Shown: one piece after another, positions 43,841 to 53,396 of the stretch
How positions within the stretch are numbered: the stretch's first letter is position 1
Layout: each line of letters starts with the position of its first letter
Assembly: GCA_022450045.1 (NCBI GenBank)
Contig: JAKURD010000012.1
Coordinates: forward strand, 31,792-95,791
Source of the DNA: Gracilimonas sp.
GTDB taxonomy: Bacteria; Bacteroidota; Rhodothermia; Balneolales; Balneolaceae
Reading direction: 5' to 3'
Length of the DNA: 64,000 nucleotides
Notes under the pieces: model-generated
The model's database searches: none
Seen by the model: the letters and a program-made list of their open reading frames with translations, nothing else
What the model was told of the DNA's origin: nothing
Position numbers and translations under genes: made by a program

Positions 43841-44998
43841 ATGAAGTCGAAAGAAACAAAAGCTATTCGTACGCAGACTGAGCGTACGAAATTTGGAGAG
43901 CATTCTTCCCCCATTTATATGACCTCCAGTTATGTTTTTGAAGATGCAGAACATATGCGGGCTATGTTTGCAGGTGAGGAAGAAGGAAATGTGTATAGTC
44001 GCTATTCTAATCCTACAGTAGATGAGTTTATTGATAAAATATGTTTGATGGAGGGGGCGGAAGCAGGCTGGGCTACAGCATCAGGAATGGCAGCGGTTTT
44101 CTCAACTTTTGCAGCACTTTTAGATGCAGGAGATGAAATACTTTCATGTCGTTCTGTATTTGGTTCAACCCATAAACTATTCACAGAAATTTTTCCAAAG
44201 TGGAACATTAGCACCAATTATGTTTCCATTAACGATCTGTCGGAATGGGAAGAGGCCATCACCCCCAAAACAAAGATTCTTTACCTGGAAACTCCTTCCA
44301 ATCCAGCCTTGGATATTGTTGATTTAGAAGAAGCAGGAAAGCTGGCAAAGAAGCATAATTTGATTTATGTAGTTGACAATTGCTTCACTACGCCCATTAT
44401 CCAAAATCCGATCGAACACGGAGCTGATCTGGTGATTCATTCTGCTACTAAATACATTGACGGGCAAGGGCGCAGTCTGGGAGGGGTAATTGCAGGGAAA
44501 CAGGAATTGATAAATGAAATAGAAGCTTTTGCACGGCATTCCGGCCCGTGTCTTTCTCCTTTTAATGCATGGATGTTATCCAAAAGCCTGGAAACATTAC
44601 AAATTCGGATGGAGCGTCACTCTCAAAGTGCACTTGATATTGCTAAGAGATTAGAGGACCATGACAATGTGGAGTGGGTGAAATATCCGTTTTTAAAAAC
44701 CCATCCGAATTATGAAACGGCCTGTAAGCAAATGTCAATGGGTGGAGGAATTGTAACATTTGGCATCAAAGGTGGATTGGATGCTGGGCGAAACTTTCTT
44801 GATTCACTGGGCATGTTGTCACTGACAGCAAATCTTGGGGATTCCAGAACAATTGCAACGCACCCTGCCTCCACTACTCATTCTAAATTATCAGAAGAAG
44901 AGCGTCAAAAAGTAGGAATTTCCCAAGGATTGATTCGTCTCTCTATAGGTCTTGAAAATGTAGAAGACATCTGGGAAGATATTAATCAGGCTCTATAA
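43841..44998 (+). CDS. metZ: O-succinyl/acetyl-homoserine sulfhydrylase-type PLP enzyme
   Basis: The 385-residue protein belongs to the Cys/Met-metabolism PLP family. YSRYSNPTVDEF, the SGMAAVFSTF segment, YLETPSNPALDIVDLE, VVDNCFTTPIIQNP and the PLP-lysine in HSATKYIDGQGRSLGG (about residue 207) are present. The set of sequences and length are closest to MetZ, which uses O-succinylhomoserine and sulfide to make homocysteine. Cystathionine gamma-synthase and O-acetylhomoserine sulfhydrylase are alternatives that sequence reading cannot exclude. No SAM riboswitch is recognised upstream. Confidence 0.8.
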   Translation: MKSKETKAIRTQTERTKFGEHSSPIYMTSSYVFEDAEHMRAMFAGEEEGNVYSRYSNPTVDEFIDKICLMEGAEAGWATASGMAAVFSTFAALLDAGDEILSCRSVFGSTHKLFTEIFPKWNISTNYVSINDLSEWEEAITPKTKILYLETPSNPALDIVDLEEAGKLAKKHNLIYVVDNCFTTPIIQNPIEHGADLVIHSATKYIDGQGRSLGGVIAGKQELINEIEAFARHSGPCLSPFNAWMLSKSLETLQIRMERHSQSALDIAKRLEDHDNVEWVKYPFLKTHPNYETACKQMSMGGGIVTFGIKGGLDAGRNFLDSLGMLSLTANLGDSRTIATHPASTTHSKLSEEERQKVGISQGLIRLSIGLENVEDIWEDINQAL

Positions 44999-45005
44999 TC
45001 ATTAA

Positions 45006-45938
45006 TTATCGAGCCAATTCCGCTTCACTGGCAATAGATCCAAAAGCAGCCCAATTGCCGGTATCATACACATCACGCCAAATCTGATTAGCTCGTTCGG
45101 TGCGGCCGTTGATGCGATGCCAAAACCCAAGTCCGTAGCCAAGTGTGGCGTTATCTAATTCAGAATTCTTACCGGAAAGCAACTCATCAGGACTAAAAAC
45201 ACCTTTAAACACCATCAATAATTCATGGTAGCTGGTATTTTCGATCAGTTCCATGTCTCGGGAAACTTGATCAAGAACTTTTCCTGCTTCTTCATCACGA
45301 CCGATTTTTCGCATAGCCATATATTGCCAATACCAAAAAGCCACCCGCATATCATTATTGTCAGAGACTTTAAGTCCGTTTAGGTACGCCTGGTTTGCCT
45401 TTTCATACTCTCCTTTTAGATAGTGTGCCAATCCCAGGTGGTACCAGGTATTGGTTTGCAGGGAACTGAGAGGAATATTCCGAGCATTAGGCAAGCCATC
45501 TGCTTCAACCACATCGGCCTGTCCTTTAAAAAGCTGTGCTGCTTTTTGAAAATTCTGAATGGCGAGGTCAAATTCCCGCAAGGTGATGTATCGGTGTCCT
45601 CGGTGGCGGTATAGAGCCGGCTCATTGGGAAACTCAATAATAGCTGATGAAAGCTGAACAATAGCTTTTCGATAATCTCCGGTATAAGCGGTTTTGCGGG
45701 CCTCCCAAATGTAGCTGTCCACTAAACGATCTTCTTCCAAAGCTAACGCACTAAGAGAATCGATACGGTTAGTGAGGGCAGGAGGAAGAGAGTCGATCTC
45801 AGTTTTCAGAGTATCCCCTAAAAGTGAAATGGTTTGAGCGGAATCAGGGAGGTTTTCAAATCGAGTCTGGTTTGTTTCAGGCTCACATGCAGCAAAAAGC
45901 AATGTGGCAGCAATCGCAAAAAAGAATAGGTGTTTCAT
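45006..45938 (-). CDS. TPR-containing lipoprotein
   Basis: The start at 45938 (MKHLFFFAIAATLLFAACEP) gives a clear lipobox and 310 residues; the frame open to 46004 adds 22 residues without function. Helical TPR-like units are visible (GDYRKAIVQLSSAIIEFPNE, REFDLAIQNFQKAAQLFKG, GEYEKANQAYLNGLKVSDN). It should be anchored to a membrane and serve in protein contacts. It converges with the MetZ-like gene, whose stop is 8 bases away. No other gene is co-oriented close by. Confidence 0.75.
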   Translation of the reverse strand: MKHLFFFAIAATLLFAACEPETNQTRFENLPDSAQTISLLGDTLKTEIDSLPPALTNRIDSLSALALEEDRLVDSYIWEARKTAYTGDYRKAIVQLSSAIIEFPNEPALYRHRGHRYITLREFDLAIQNFQKAAQLFKGQADVVEADGLPNARNIPLSSLQTNTWYHLGLAHYLKGEYEKANQAYLNGLKVSDNNDMRVAFWYWQYMAMRKIGRDEEAGKVLDQVSRDMELIENTSYHELLMVFKGVFSPDELLSGKNSELDNATLGYGLGFWHRINGRTERANQIWRDVYDTGNWAAFGSIASEAELAR

Positions 45939-46068
45939 AAGAACCGGCTGATTGTTTGAAATAAACGATGTTGCCAAATATAAAATGGTCTGGCTCAACT
46001 TCAATAATTAATTGAAGAGAATAGTCAGAATTGAAGAGGGATCTTGAGAAAAAGAAAGGCATAAAAAT

Positions 46069-46100
46069 AGCCCGCTGGCTGGTACCGTGGGCTGCTTTTT
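46069..46100. terminator. Bidirectional terminator-like hairpin
   Basis: AGCCCGC (46069-46075) pairs with GTGGGCT (46087-46093) with one G-U pair. The sequence GCTTTTT follows on the plus strand and ATTTTTA on the minus strand. It lies upstream of the TPR lipoprotein gene. Confidence 0.5.
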
Positions 46101-46334
46101 GAATAACTACTCCCAATATACGGCGGAAATCATGCCTCGACCAAATTTGATTTACTTTGTATAACTAATAGAAAGTAATATAAACTCTATCAATGATTAT
46201 GATGCAGCAAAGATGATTTTTAAGCTGTTAATTTAGATGGTGAAATGAGGTTCGTAAGTAATTTCGAGCGATAGAAAACCCAAATCTGTGAGAAAGAGAA
46301 AAAGAGCAATTTAAGTTAGCTAATTTTCGATACC

Positions 46335-46515
46335 TTGGCGACTTTCACCCACCCCTCCCTTCCCGAATGCTTTCGGGACCCGAGCGGGGAAGCTCCTTGG
46401 GTGGTTTTTTTTGTTGAATTAGAGATTGTAGCCATTGGCAATATTCTCTAAGCCATCTCAATTTCACCACAACGTCTTCCTCTCCCGGGAGAGGAAACAA
46501 AGGAGAGGGTGGGGG
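46335..46515. repeat. Dispersed palindromic intergenic repeat, copy 2
   Basis: This is homologous to 3637-3816, with the same compound palindrome (CACCC...GGGTGG around TTCCCGAATGCTTTCGGGA), T-run and downstream CCTCTCCCGGGAGAGG palindrome. Small differences in the arms keep the pairing. The gap 45939-46629 also contains two terminators and otherwise no gene that I can support. Confidence 0.7.
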
Positions 46516-46554
46516 GCGGTAAAGCTCAGTAATTCTTCACTAAATCCATTACAT

Positions 46555-46587
46555 AAAAAAAAGCTCCGTAGCAGAGCGTACGGAGCC
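46555..46587 (-). terminator. Rho-independent terminator of smc
   Basis: On the minus strand GCTCCGTA (46586-46579) pairs perfectly with TACGGAGC (46570-46563), followed by eight T. It is 43 bases after the smc stop. Confidence 0.9.
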
Positions 46588-46629
46588 GAATGGTACTTCA
46601 AAATTCTGTATTCCTCTGTTCAATATTCC

Positions 46630-49600
46630 TTAGAGCACATCCTCAACTTCATCCAGCTTCACGCCAACAAGTCGGGAAACTCCGGTATCAGGCATGGTAA
46701 CGCCATACATCATTTCGGCCTTACTCATGGTTTTCTTGTTGTGGGTGATGATGATGAACTGCGTGTCTTCACTGAAGTTTTTGATCATCTTGGCAAACCG
46801 CTCAATGTTGGCGTCATCAAGGGGGGCATCTACCTCATCCAGAACGCAGAACGGAGACGGTTTCACCAGGTAAATGGCAAAAAGGAGGGCGATGGCCGTC
46901 AGTGTTTTCTCTCCTCCTGAAAGTTGTGAAATACCGGATGGACGTTTACCCCGTGGCTGTGCTTTTATTTCGATGCGTGCTTCCAGCGGGTCTTCCACAT
47001 CCTGCTCAATGATAAGGTCGCAATAGTCATCGGCTTCAAAAAGTGTTTTGAATACCTGCTGAAAGTTTACCCTGATCTTTTCAAACGTTTCATTAAAACG
47101 GTTGGTCGCTGTTTCATTGATCTCATCAATGGTTTCAAGGAGCTGTTCTTCGGCTTCTTCAAGATCCATGATCTGCTCTTCATAGAAATCGAGCCGTTCC
47201 TTTTCCTCTTTATATTCTTCAATAGCCAGCGGATTCACCTCCCCAATGCTGTTCAATTTCTGCTTTAGCCAACTGATACGCTCTTTGGCCTGCTCCGGAG
47301 TTTTGTCTTCGGGAAGCTCACTGGTCACCTGCTTCATCAGGATGCCATAGGTTTCCCAGATATGATCGGATAACGCCTGACTTTGCATGTCCATTTTCTC
47401 ACGCGCCATATCGAGATGATGGACCAGCTCCATATTCACCTCTTTACGCCGCCGCACTTCTTTCAGCTCTTTCTCAATCTCATTGATCATTCCGCGCTGC
47501 TTAGCCGCGGCTTCCTCCGCTTTTTCAAGGGCTTCATCAGCCTCTTTCTTGGCTTCACTGTTTGTAGTGATGTTCTCCTGAAGCTCTTTGGTACGGCCGG
47601 TCAGCGTTTCGATGCGTTCCTTACTTTCCCCGGTAAGCTCGGTACGATTCTCAATACGTCTCTTCACATTCTCGATGCCGGTTTCGGCACGCTGCACATC
47701 CCGCTCGAGATTATCTACTTTATTCTTAAGATCCTGATGCTTGAGCTGCGTATCGTTATATCGGCTTTGTGCAATAGAGCGTTCTTCTTCCAGTGTTTCA
47801 AGAAGTTCTTTTTTCTCCTGCTGTCTTTCATCCATCTCCAGCATTTTCTGCTGCAGCTCTTTTTGTTTGGGCTGAATGGAATTTAGTTCTTCCTGAGCAG
47901 TTCCCTCACTGCTCTTAAGGTTATCTTTACGGTTAACAAGCTCTCCGATATTCTTTTGATAGACCTGAACTTTTGAACTCAAACTGTGCTGTTGCTGCTC
48001 AAGCCGGCGCACTTCCTGCTCTTTCTCTTTCAGGATCTGGCTGAGTTTTCCTATGTCCAGCTTTTCATATTTTTCAACGATCTGCTGCAGATAATCTTCC
48101 AGCTTGGAGATCTCTTTAGAGGTCTTGGCCTCTTCCTTCTCGAGCTTCTCAATTTTATCTTTGAGTCCTACGCGGACTCCAGCATTTTTACTCTTGCTTC
48201 CGCTTTGGAAGAACCTGGCATTGGTGATTACTTCGCCGTCAGAGGTTACGCCAACGAGATCATCCTTTTTCCTGGTTCCGGCATAGGCGTCTTCAACGGA
48301 ATCAAACACCATCACGTTACCGAGCAGTAATTGCTTTAGGGCAGAATATTCTCGCTTCGATTTCACTTCATCAAAAAGACTGCCATCCTTAACAGGGTAG
48401 GTAGCGGCAAGTTGATCGAGCGGAATGAAAGTAGCCCGCCCTTTTTTGTTTTCTTTGAGAATTTTGGCAGCGCGTCGGGCTTCGTCCAGTGTTTTTACAA
48501 CCACGAAATTCAGTACATCTCCAAGAACGGCTTCTAATGCCACAGCATGCTTTTGATCGGTATCAAAGATCTCTGACACGGTGGTCATATCTTTGAAATC
48601 AAAACGATGGTTTTCAATCAGGAATTTAACGCTGCCGGGAAATGCTTCATTAGAGCTGGCAAGGTCATTCATCAGACGGATCTCAGATTCCAGCGATTCC
48701 TTTTTACTTTGAAGCGTTCGCAGTTCGTCTTTGATCTCGTTTTGCTTGTCAGCGAATTGCTCTCTTTTTTCGCGGGCCGTTTCCAGTTCTTCTTCCAGTT
48801 CGTCCCGTTCAACTACCAGGTTATCAAGCTTCTGTTCGATCAATCCCTGTTCGCCATTCAGGTTTTCGATCTCATCATTCAGGTCAACGATCTCATTGTT
48901 GATGCGCTCAAGGTCACCTTCCGTATTTTCAAGGCGGCTTTCAATTTTAATACGCTTGGTTTGAAGCTGATTCAATTCGTTATTAGTGGCACTCAGCTGA
49001 ACTTCAATTTCATACAGTTCACTGCGCTCACGATTGTACTGCTGCTGAATTTGCCCATACTTTTTCTTTGAATCCTCGAGTGCCTTATTGGACTTTTCGA
49101 GCTCATCATCAAAACCTTCCAGCTTGTTCCGGCTGGATTCCAATAACTCTGTCAATTCTTTAAGGTCTTTCTCCCCGGTTTCGATATCCTTGCCATATTC
49201 GGCGATCACCTTTTTCTCATTCTCGATCTTCTCACGAGTGATGCGCAAATTAGTGTCGGCCTCACGAATGGAGTTATGCAGCTGACTTACCCTTCGCTGG
49301 GCTTCAGCTTGATTACGCTCTTTTTCAAGCAATTTGGCCCGGGCCTTTTCATCATTTTCTTCGAGCTCTTCTATGGCTTTGGTGATCTCCCTTTTCTCTT
49401 TATCCGCATTTGTAATGCGCTCCTTCAGCGGCTCCAGCTCACTTTTGATCTTGTTGAAATCGTGAAGGGTGAGGGCTTTATCGAGAAGCTCTAATTCGTC
49501 TTTGTAAACCTTTGCCTTTTCTGCTTTCTCGGCCTGTATTTCAAGCGATCGTGCTTTCTTTCTCAATTCTACCAAAAGGTCATCAACACGCTGCAGGTCC

Positions 49601-50157
49601 TTTTTGGTAGATTCCAGTTTCCGGATCGTCTTCTTACGTTGATCTTTATACTTGGTAACTCCGGCTGCTTCCTCAAAAAGTCGGCGACGATCGTTATTCT
49701 TATCATTCAGGATCTCCTCCACCATTTTCAGCTCGATCACGGAATAGGCATCCGATCCCATCCCGGTATCCATGAACAATTCCATGATGTCCTTCAGCCG
49801 GCAAGAAGTGCCGTTGATCAGGTACTCACTGTCTCCTGATCTATATAATCTTCGTGAGATGGTAACCTCACTGTACTCAATAGGAAGAATTCCTTTATCA
49901 TTTACAAACGTGAGGGAAACTTCAGCCATCCCAAGGGCTTTCTTTTGAGCCGTTCCGTTGAAGATTACATTACTCATGGCGGAAGACCGAAGCAGTGAAG
50001 GCCGTTGCTCACCCAGAACCCAGCGCAAAGCATCTACAATATTTGACTTTCCACACCCATTCGGCCCCACAATAGAAGTGATCCCGCTGTCAAACTTTAC
50101 TTTTGTCTTGTGAGCAAAACTTTTAAAACCCTGTAATTCAAGTTCGGATATATACAT
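46630..50157 (-). CDS. smc: Chromosome segregation protein SMC
   Basis: The 1175-residue ATPase folds back on itself to form the arm of the condensin complex. Walker A GPNGCGKSNIVDALR is at residue 32 onward. Long coiled coils occupy about 170-500 and 670-1000 and are separated by the hinge (FPGSVKFLIENHRF, GRATFIPLDQLA). The C-terminal head has the signature LSGGEKTLTAIALLFA and Walker B/D-loop FCVLDEVDAPLDDANIERF. Length is normal. It is expected to work with ScpA and ScpB, which are not in the window. Its terminator is at 46555-46587. The gene upstream is a four-helix-bundle insertion, so the frr-smc neighbourhood may have been altered. Confidence 0.98.
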   Translation of the reverse strand: MYISELELQGFKSFAHKTKVKFDSGITSIVGPNGCGKSNIVDALRWVLGEQRPSLLRSSAMSNVIFNGTAQKKALGMAEVSLTFVNDKGILPIEYSEVTISRRLYRSGDSEYLINGTSCRLKDIMELFMDTGMGSDAYSVIELKMVEEILNDKNNDRRRLFEEAAGVTKYKDQRKKTIRKLESTKKDLQRVDDLLVELRKKARSLEIQAEKAEKAKVYKDELELLDKALTLHDFNKIKSELEPLKERITNADKEKREITKAIEELEENDEKARAKLLEKERNQAEAQRRVSQLHNSIREADTNLRITREKIENEKKVIAEYGKDIETGEKDLKELTELLESSRNKLEGFDDELEKSNKALEDSKKKYGQIQQQYNRERSELYEIEVQLSATNNELNQLQTKRIKIESRLENTEGDLERINNEIVDLNDEIENLNGEQGLIEQKLDNLVVERDELEEELETAREKREQFADKQNEIKDELRTLQSKKESLESEIRLMNDLASSNEAFPGSVKFLIENHRFDFKDMTTVSEIFDTDQKHAVALEAVLGDVLNFVVVKTLDEARRAAKILKENKKGRATFIPLDQLAATYPVKDGSLFDEVKSKREYSALKQLLLGNVMVFDSVEDAYAGTRKKDDLVGVTSDGEVITNARFFQSGSKSKNAGVRVGLKDKIEKLEKEEAKTSKEISKLEDYLQQIVEKYEKLDIGKLSQILKEKEQEVRRLEQQQHSLSSKVQVYQKNIGELVNRKDNLKSSEGTAQEELNSIQPKQKELQQKMLEMDERQQEKKELLETLEEERSIAQSRYNDTQLKHQDLKNKVDNLERDVQRAETGIENVKRRIENRTELTGESKERIETLTGRTKELQENITTNSEAKKEADEALEKAEEAAAKQRGMINEIEKELKEVRRRKEVNMELVHHLDMAREKMDMQSQALSDHIWETYGILMKQVTSELPEDKTPEQAKERISWLKQKLNSIGEVNPLAIEEYKEEKERLDFYEEQIMDLEEAEEQLLETIDEINETATNRFNETFEKIRVNFQQVFKTLFEADDYCDLIIEQDVEDPLEARIEIKAQPRGKRPSGISQLSGGEKTLTAIALLFAIYLVKPSPFCVLDEVDAPLDDANIERFAKMIKNFSEDTQFIIITHNKKTMSKAEMMYGVTMPDTGVSRLVGVKLDEVEDVL

Positions 50158-50162
50158 TTAGC

Positions 50163-50663
50163 AGGGTTGCAGATTACGGGTTTCGGGTTTCGGGTTTGGT
50201 GCTGTATCAGTCATTCTAAGTTAATTATACTTTCCAGCTTGTCTCAACATAGTTTATGAAGCTATTGATTTTTCGGCCTAAAGTGTCATATCTGTTTAGT
50301 AAATCTGTAAGTGGGTCGTCTTTAAAATGGATATCACTGATCATATTGAGTTGTGAAACGGTTTCATCGCAAGAAGAATGGGCAAAAATAAGGAATCGTA
50401 CAAATTCATCTTTATATCTGCGTCTGCCAAAGCCTTCTGCAATATTATCTTTAATACTTTTTGATGATCGTCGAATTTGACTTCCCTGTTCATACATTTC
50501 AAATTTGGGGAGAGTCATTGTGAGTTTATGAACTTCAAATGCCAGATCATAAGCCATCTGATAAATCTCTAGATCCCGATAACTCTTCATAAACTACTTC
50601 TCTGGCAATTCGTATTAACCTCAAAAACAACATGTAACCTGAATCACGAAACCCGCAACCCTC
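50163..50663. repeat. Inverted repeats flanking the four-helix-bundle gene
   Basis: The left end has AGGGTTGCAGATTACGGGTT followed by TCGGG repeats (50163-50195). The right end has CACGAAACCCGCAACCCT (50646-50663), which is its complement except for a 7-base insertion on the left. The four-helix-bundle gene lies between. The arms look like a transferable cassette. Confidence 0.55.
50225..50590 (-). CDS. Four-helix-bundle protein (23S rRNA intervening-sequence protein family)
   Basis: The 121-residue protein has the family start YRDLEIYQMAYDLAFEVHKL and the central block QIRRSSKSIKDNIAEGFGRR, then EFVRFLIFAHSSCDET. Members form pentameric four-helix bundles and are named from genes within rRNA intervening sequences, but most occur free in chromosomes with unknown function. 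Here it is a single gene between smc and frr, enclosed by inverted repeats (50163-50195 and 50646-50663). This suggests a mobile or formerly mobile cassette. Confidence 0.9.
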   Translation of the reverse strand: MKSYRDLEIYQMAYDLAFEVHKLTMTLPKFEMYEQGSQIRRSSKSIKDNIAEGFGRRRYKDEFVRFLIFAHSSCDETVSQLNMISDIHFKDDPLTDLLNRYDTLGRKINSFINYVETSWKV

Positions 50664-50667
50664 CCCT

Positions 50668-51237
50668 CTACACAGTCATTATTTCTTCTTCTTTTTTATT
50701 GAGGAGTTCTTCTACTTTACCGGTGTATGTATCCGTCAGTTTTTGAATTTCGTCTTCAGCCTCATAGCGGGAGTCTTCTGAAAGTGATTCGCTTTCCACC
50801 GTTTTCTTAACTTCATCATTCGCATTACGGCGGGAATTTCGGATACTTATACGCGCTTGTTCAGCTATATCTTTCGCGTGTTTAACCAGCTCTTTACGTC
50901 GCTCTTCTGTGAGAACAGGCAGTGGAATAAGGATTCGGTCGCCGTCATTACTTGGGTTCAACCCCAATCCGGCCGACATGATCGCTTTTTCAATATCCTG
51001 CATCCCCGTTTTATCATAAGGTGAAACGACCAATAACCGCGCTTCCGGCGCACTGATGTTGGCGAGCTGCTGCAATGGAGTTTGTGAACCATAATAGTCC
51101 ACTTTCACACTTTCAATAAGTGAAGGACTCGCTTTTCCTGCTCTAATATGCGAGAGTTCTTTTTTGAAAAATCCGGTAGCTTCGTCCATGTGAAGCTCAG
51201 CTTCATCAATAATTTCTTGTAATTCTTCCGGTATCAT
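50668..51237 (-). CDS. frr: Ribosome recycling factor
   Basis: The 189-residue protein separates ribosomal subunits after termination together with EF-G. Family motifs include AELHMDEATGFFKKELSHIRAG (partly), RILIPLPVLTEERRKELVKH and RNSRRNANDEVKK. Length is normal. It usually stands beside pyrH and tsf, which are not present here, so the gene has moved from the common arrangement or the operon is broken up. Confidence 0.96.
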   Translation of the reverse strand: MIPEELQEIIDEAELHMDEATGFFKKELSHIRAGKASPSLIESVKVDYYGSQTPLQQLANISAPEARLLVVSPYDKTGMQDIEKAIMSAGLGLNPSNDGDRILIPLPVLTEERRKELVKHAKDIAEQARISIRNSRRNANDEVKKTVESESLSEDSRYEAEDEIQKLTDTYTGKVEELLNKKEEEIMTV

Positions 51238-51429
51238 AATGCCAAAACTTGTTTATGCTTGTTTACTAACTTTGCGAAGTTAACAAAAACAGAAGTGAGG
51301 ACAAACTGGGAAGAACATTGAACAGTCAATTACGAACATCGAACTCATAAAAAAATGTCGATGATTTCGACAGGTGATTTATTTGTGTCGATGAATCATG
51401 ATTTTATAGACATATTATGGTTGAGCAGA

Positions 51430-51598
51430 TGGTAGTGCAGCAAGACCCCAGGTTTTCAGCAACTTGCTTTTCAAAGCCTAAAACCATGGAGGTTTATTGT
51501 GGAAACCAAAACCCAGGCTTGTCAGGTTTCCGAAGGGCTGGATTTTTTAAGATTACACGACAAGCTTGCAAAACCTGACAGGCCTTGTTCGCTGCCAT
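51430..51598. repeat. REP-like palindromes between frr and the next gene
   Basis: Two palindromes occur in this gap. The first (51448-51496) has CCAGGTTTTCAGCAAC...CTAAAACCATGGAGGTTT. The second (51512-51586) has AGGCTTGTCAGGTTT...AAAACCTGACAGGCCT. Copies of the first recur at 61869-61940 and 62935-63012. The part 51238-51430 shows nothing recognisable. Confidence 0.65.
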
Positions 51599-52942
51599 TC
51601 AAAGTTTAAATATCCCATTAAACTGCAAGAAAGCATCAAAAAGTGGTGTTTTACGCACCTCTTCCGGGTCAAATTCATATTTGGATTTGTTGGCACCCCG
51701 AACTTCTATTAATCCCCAATATTTAAGTGGAAGCATGATATGATAATAAAACTGCAAAGCAGGTGTGGTGTAAGGGTTCAGGGTAGAATAAAATTCAAAA
51801 CGGGCATCATCTAAAAATACATTCCCCATAATGTTACCGATAGAATGCCACTCATCTCCCATAAACTGCATACGAAACAGAATGTAGGGAATAGAATCCT
51901 GTTGGTAAGGCATAGGATCCGAGTTCGTTAAATAGACCATATTCATCTGTTTGAAAAAAGCCGAAAATAATTTTTGATAAAGTTTTCCGGCATGCGCTGC
52001 CTTCATAAGATGGGCGTTTTTCTTTACCGGCACAAACTTTCCTTTGTATTTACGAATCATTCCGGCCATATCCAGCAGCACCCGTAAAGTATGTAGCGGC
52101 CATACGTCTACTTCATTAATTACCTTTTTAAGGTCCTTTAAATTTTCAAGAAAGCCATCGGGCCAAATGAATTTATCAACAAGGACTTCAACATATTTAC
52201 GTTGCAGGTTTTCTTGCTCTTTAGTTACCTCAAAACCATTGTTTGTTGCAATTTCTGTTAAAAAAGTACGTGCGTTTTGAAAGAAGCCGACTTCACTGAG
52301 CATATCCAACGGCAGGTCATCTCGCAGGTAAAGAGGTGCGTTAGGGTCGGTCCAGTTGCTGAACATCAATTGGTGGATTTGGGCCGGCAACAGGCCTCCG
52401 TCTAACTCATCGAGTGAGATCCCCATTTTTTCGGCTTCGGCTTCCATAGTGCGATGGAAATCTTCAAATTCTTCCTCGCTGAGATTTTCCAGCCACTCCA
52501 TGATATCACCCATAGATTCTTCAAATGAGGCGATACTGTCGTAGTTTTCCTCAAATCCCAGACCCGGGAAAAGGTCTAAATTATATTTCTCATCCAGATA
52601 CTGCCGGGCCTCTTGTTTCGACATCCCGGAAAGATCCCAGGGAGTACCTTTAAAGTTCGTTATTACACCATTATTACCACATTTCTTACACTTCCAGCGG
52701 ATTTCAGGGGGCAGATTGTAACGCGCTAATTCGATTTCTCCTTCACAATAATCTTCCTTGTTTGTATCCCATTTCATGCAATCAAACCGGGATATAATTT
52801 TTTTTCCGGCATCAACAGCGGTAGCCTCTTCGGTGTAGCCGGCCGCATCGTCTATGGCATTTTGTTCTTCTACAGGCAGGTCATAGAATTCTTCGGAATC
52901 TAAAAAAGGCGCTTTGTTAAAATCAACTTTAATGGCAGGCAT
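51599..52942 (-). CDS. Unrecognised protein with a possible zinc-binding cysteine cluster
   Basis: The start at 52942 (MPAIKVDFNKAPFLDSEEFY) gives 447 residues; the frame is open to 53020, but the preceding residues are hydrophobic and less protein-like. Four cysteines at about residues 55-95 (FDCMKWD, DYCEGE, CKKCGN) could bind zinc. An acidic helical part follows (MGDIMEWLENLSEEEFEDFH), and the C-terminus is mostly helical, aromatic-rich sequence. No family is recognised. It is divergent from the cas operon, which starts about 450 bases away, so it may simply border it. No evidence ties it to CRISPR function. Confidence 0.6.
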   Translation of the reverse strand: MPAIKVDFNKAPFLDSEEFYDLPVEEQNAIDDAAGYTEEATAVDAGKKIISRFDCMKWDTNKEDYCEGEIELARYNLPPEIRWKCKKCGNNGVITNFKGTPWDLSGMSKQEARQYLDEKYNLDLFPGLGFEENYDSIASFEESMGDIMEWLENLSEEEFEDFHRTMEAEAEKMGISLDELDGGLLPAQIHQLMFSNWTDPNAPLYLRDDLPLDMLSEVGFFQNARTFLTEIATNNGFEVTKEQENLQRKYVEVLVDKFIWPDGFLENLKDLKKVINEVDVWPLHTLRVLLDMAGMIRKYKGKFVPVKKNAHLMKAAHAGKLYQKLFSAFFKQMNMVYLTNSDPMPYQQDSIPYILFRMQFMGDEWHSIGNIMGNVFLDDARFEFYSTLNPYTTPALQFYYHIMLPLKYWGLIEVRGANKSKYEFDPEEVRKTPLFDAFLQFNGIFKL

Positions 52943-53396
52943 GCAGTGCAAGAATTTATGAAACAGGTCATTTTCAAAAAGATAAACGTATTCAAATTTT
53001 AATGCAGTACAAACTTCCAAAGTTTCAGCAACTTGTTTGGCTCTGACTTTGGGATTTAAAGCCTTCTAATACTTGCAACTAAGTATAAAATAAACGTAAT
53101 TCAAAAAGAGAATGACGGGATACTTAAAGCAATATTGGTTTTTATTCGGTGGCTTACCCGCGCCCGCGCAGCATGGAAAACAGTTGGTTTGATGATTTAC
53201 GTTGGACGATTTGAGTTTTTATCTCAACCGGTGCAGGTATTGATGTTCTGAAACATCGAACTATCCACATTTAACGATACGATGTTACATGCGTTTTGAA
53301 GATAGAAATTTTGAGTTTTTTTGTTTAGGGGTGACGGGGGTTGTCACACCTTGTTGTTATTATTGAGCACGTAAACATGAACATATCATACAGAAT
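52943..53396. other. Intergenic region upstream of the cas operon
   Basis: About 450 bases should contain divergent promoters of the cas operon and the gene on the left. I see a T-rich run near 53310-53330, a small hairpin at 53335-53348 (GGTGACGGGGGTTGTCACA) and no convincing gene except the Cas6-like stub that follows. Confidence 0.4.

Noticed and set aside
47383-49071. Plus-strand ORFs inside smc (for example 47383-47886 and 48607-49071)
   Set aside because: Leu/Phe-rich shadow frames opposite the coiled coil of SMC; codon bias of the SMC strand explains them.
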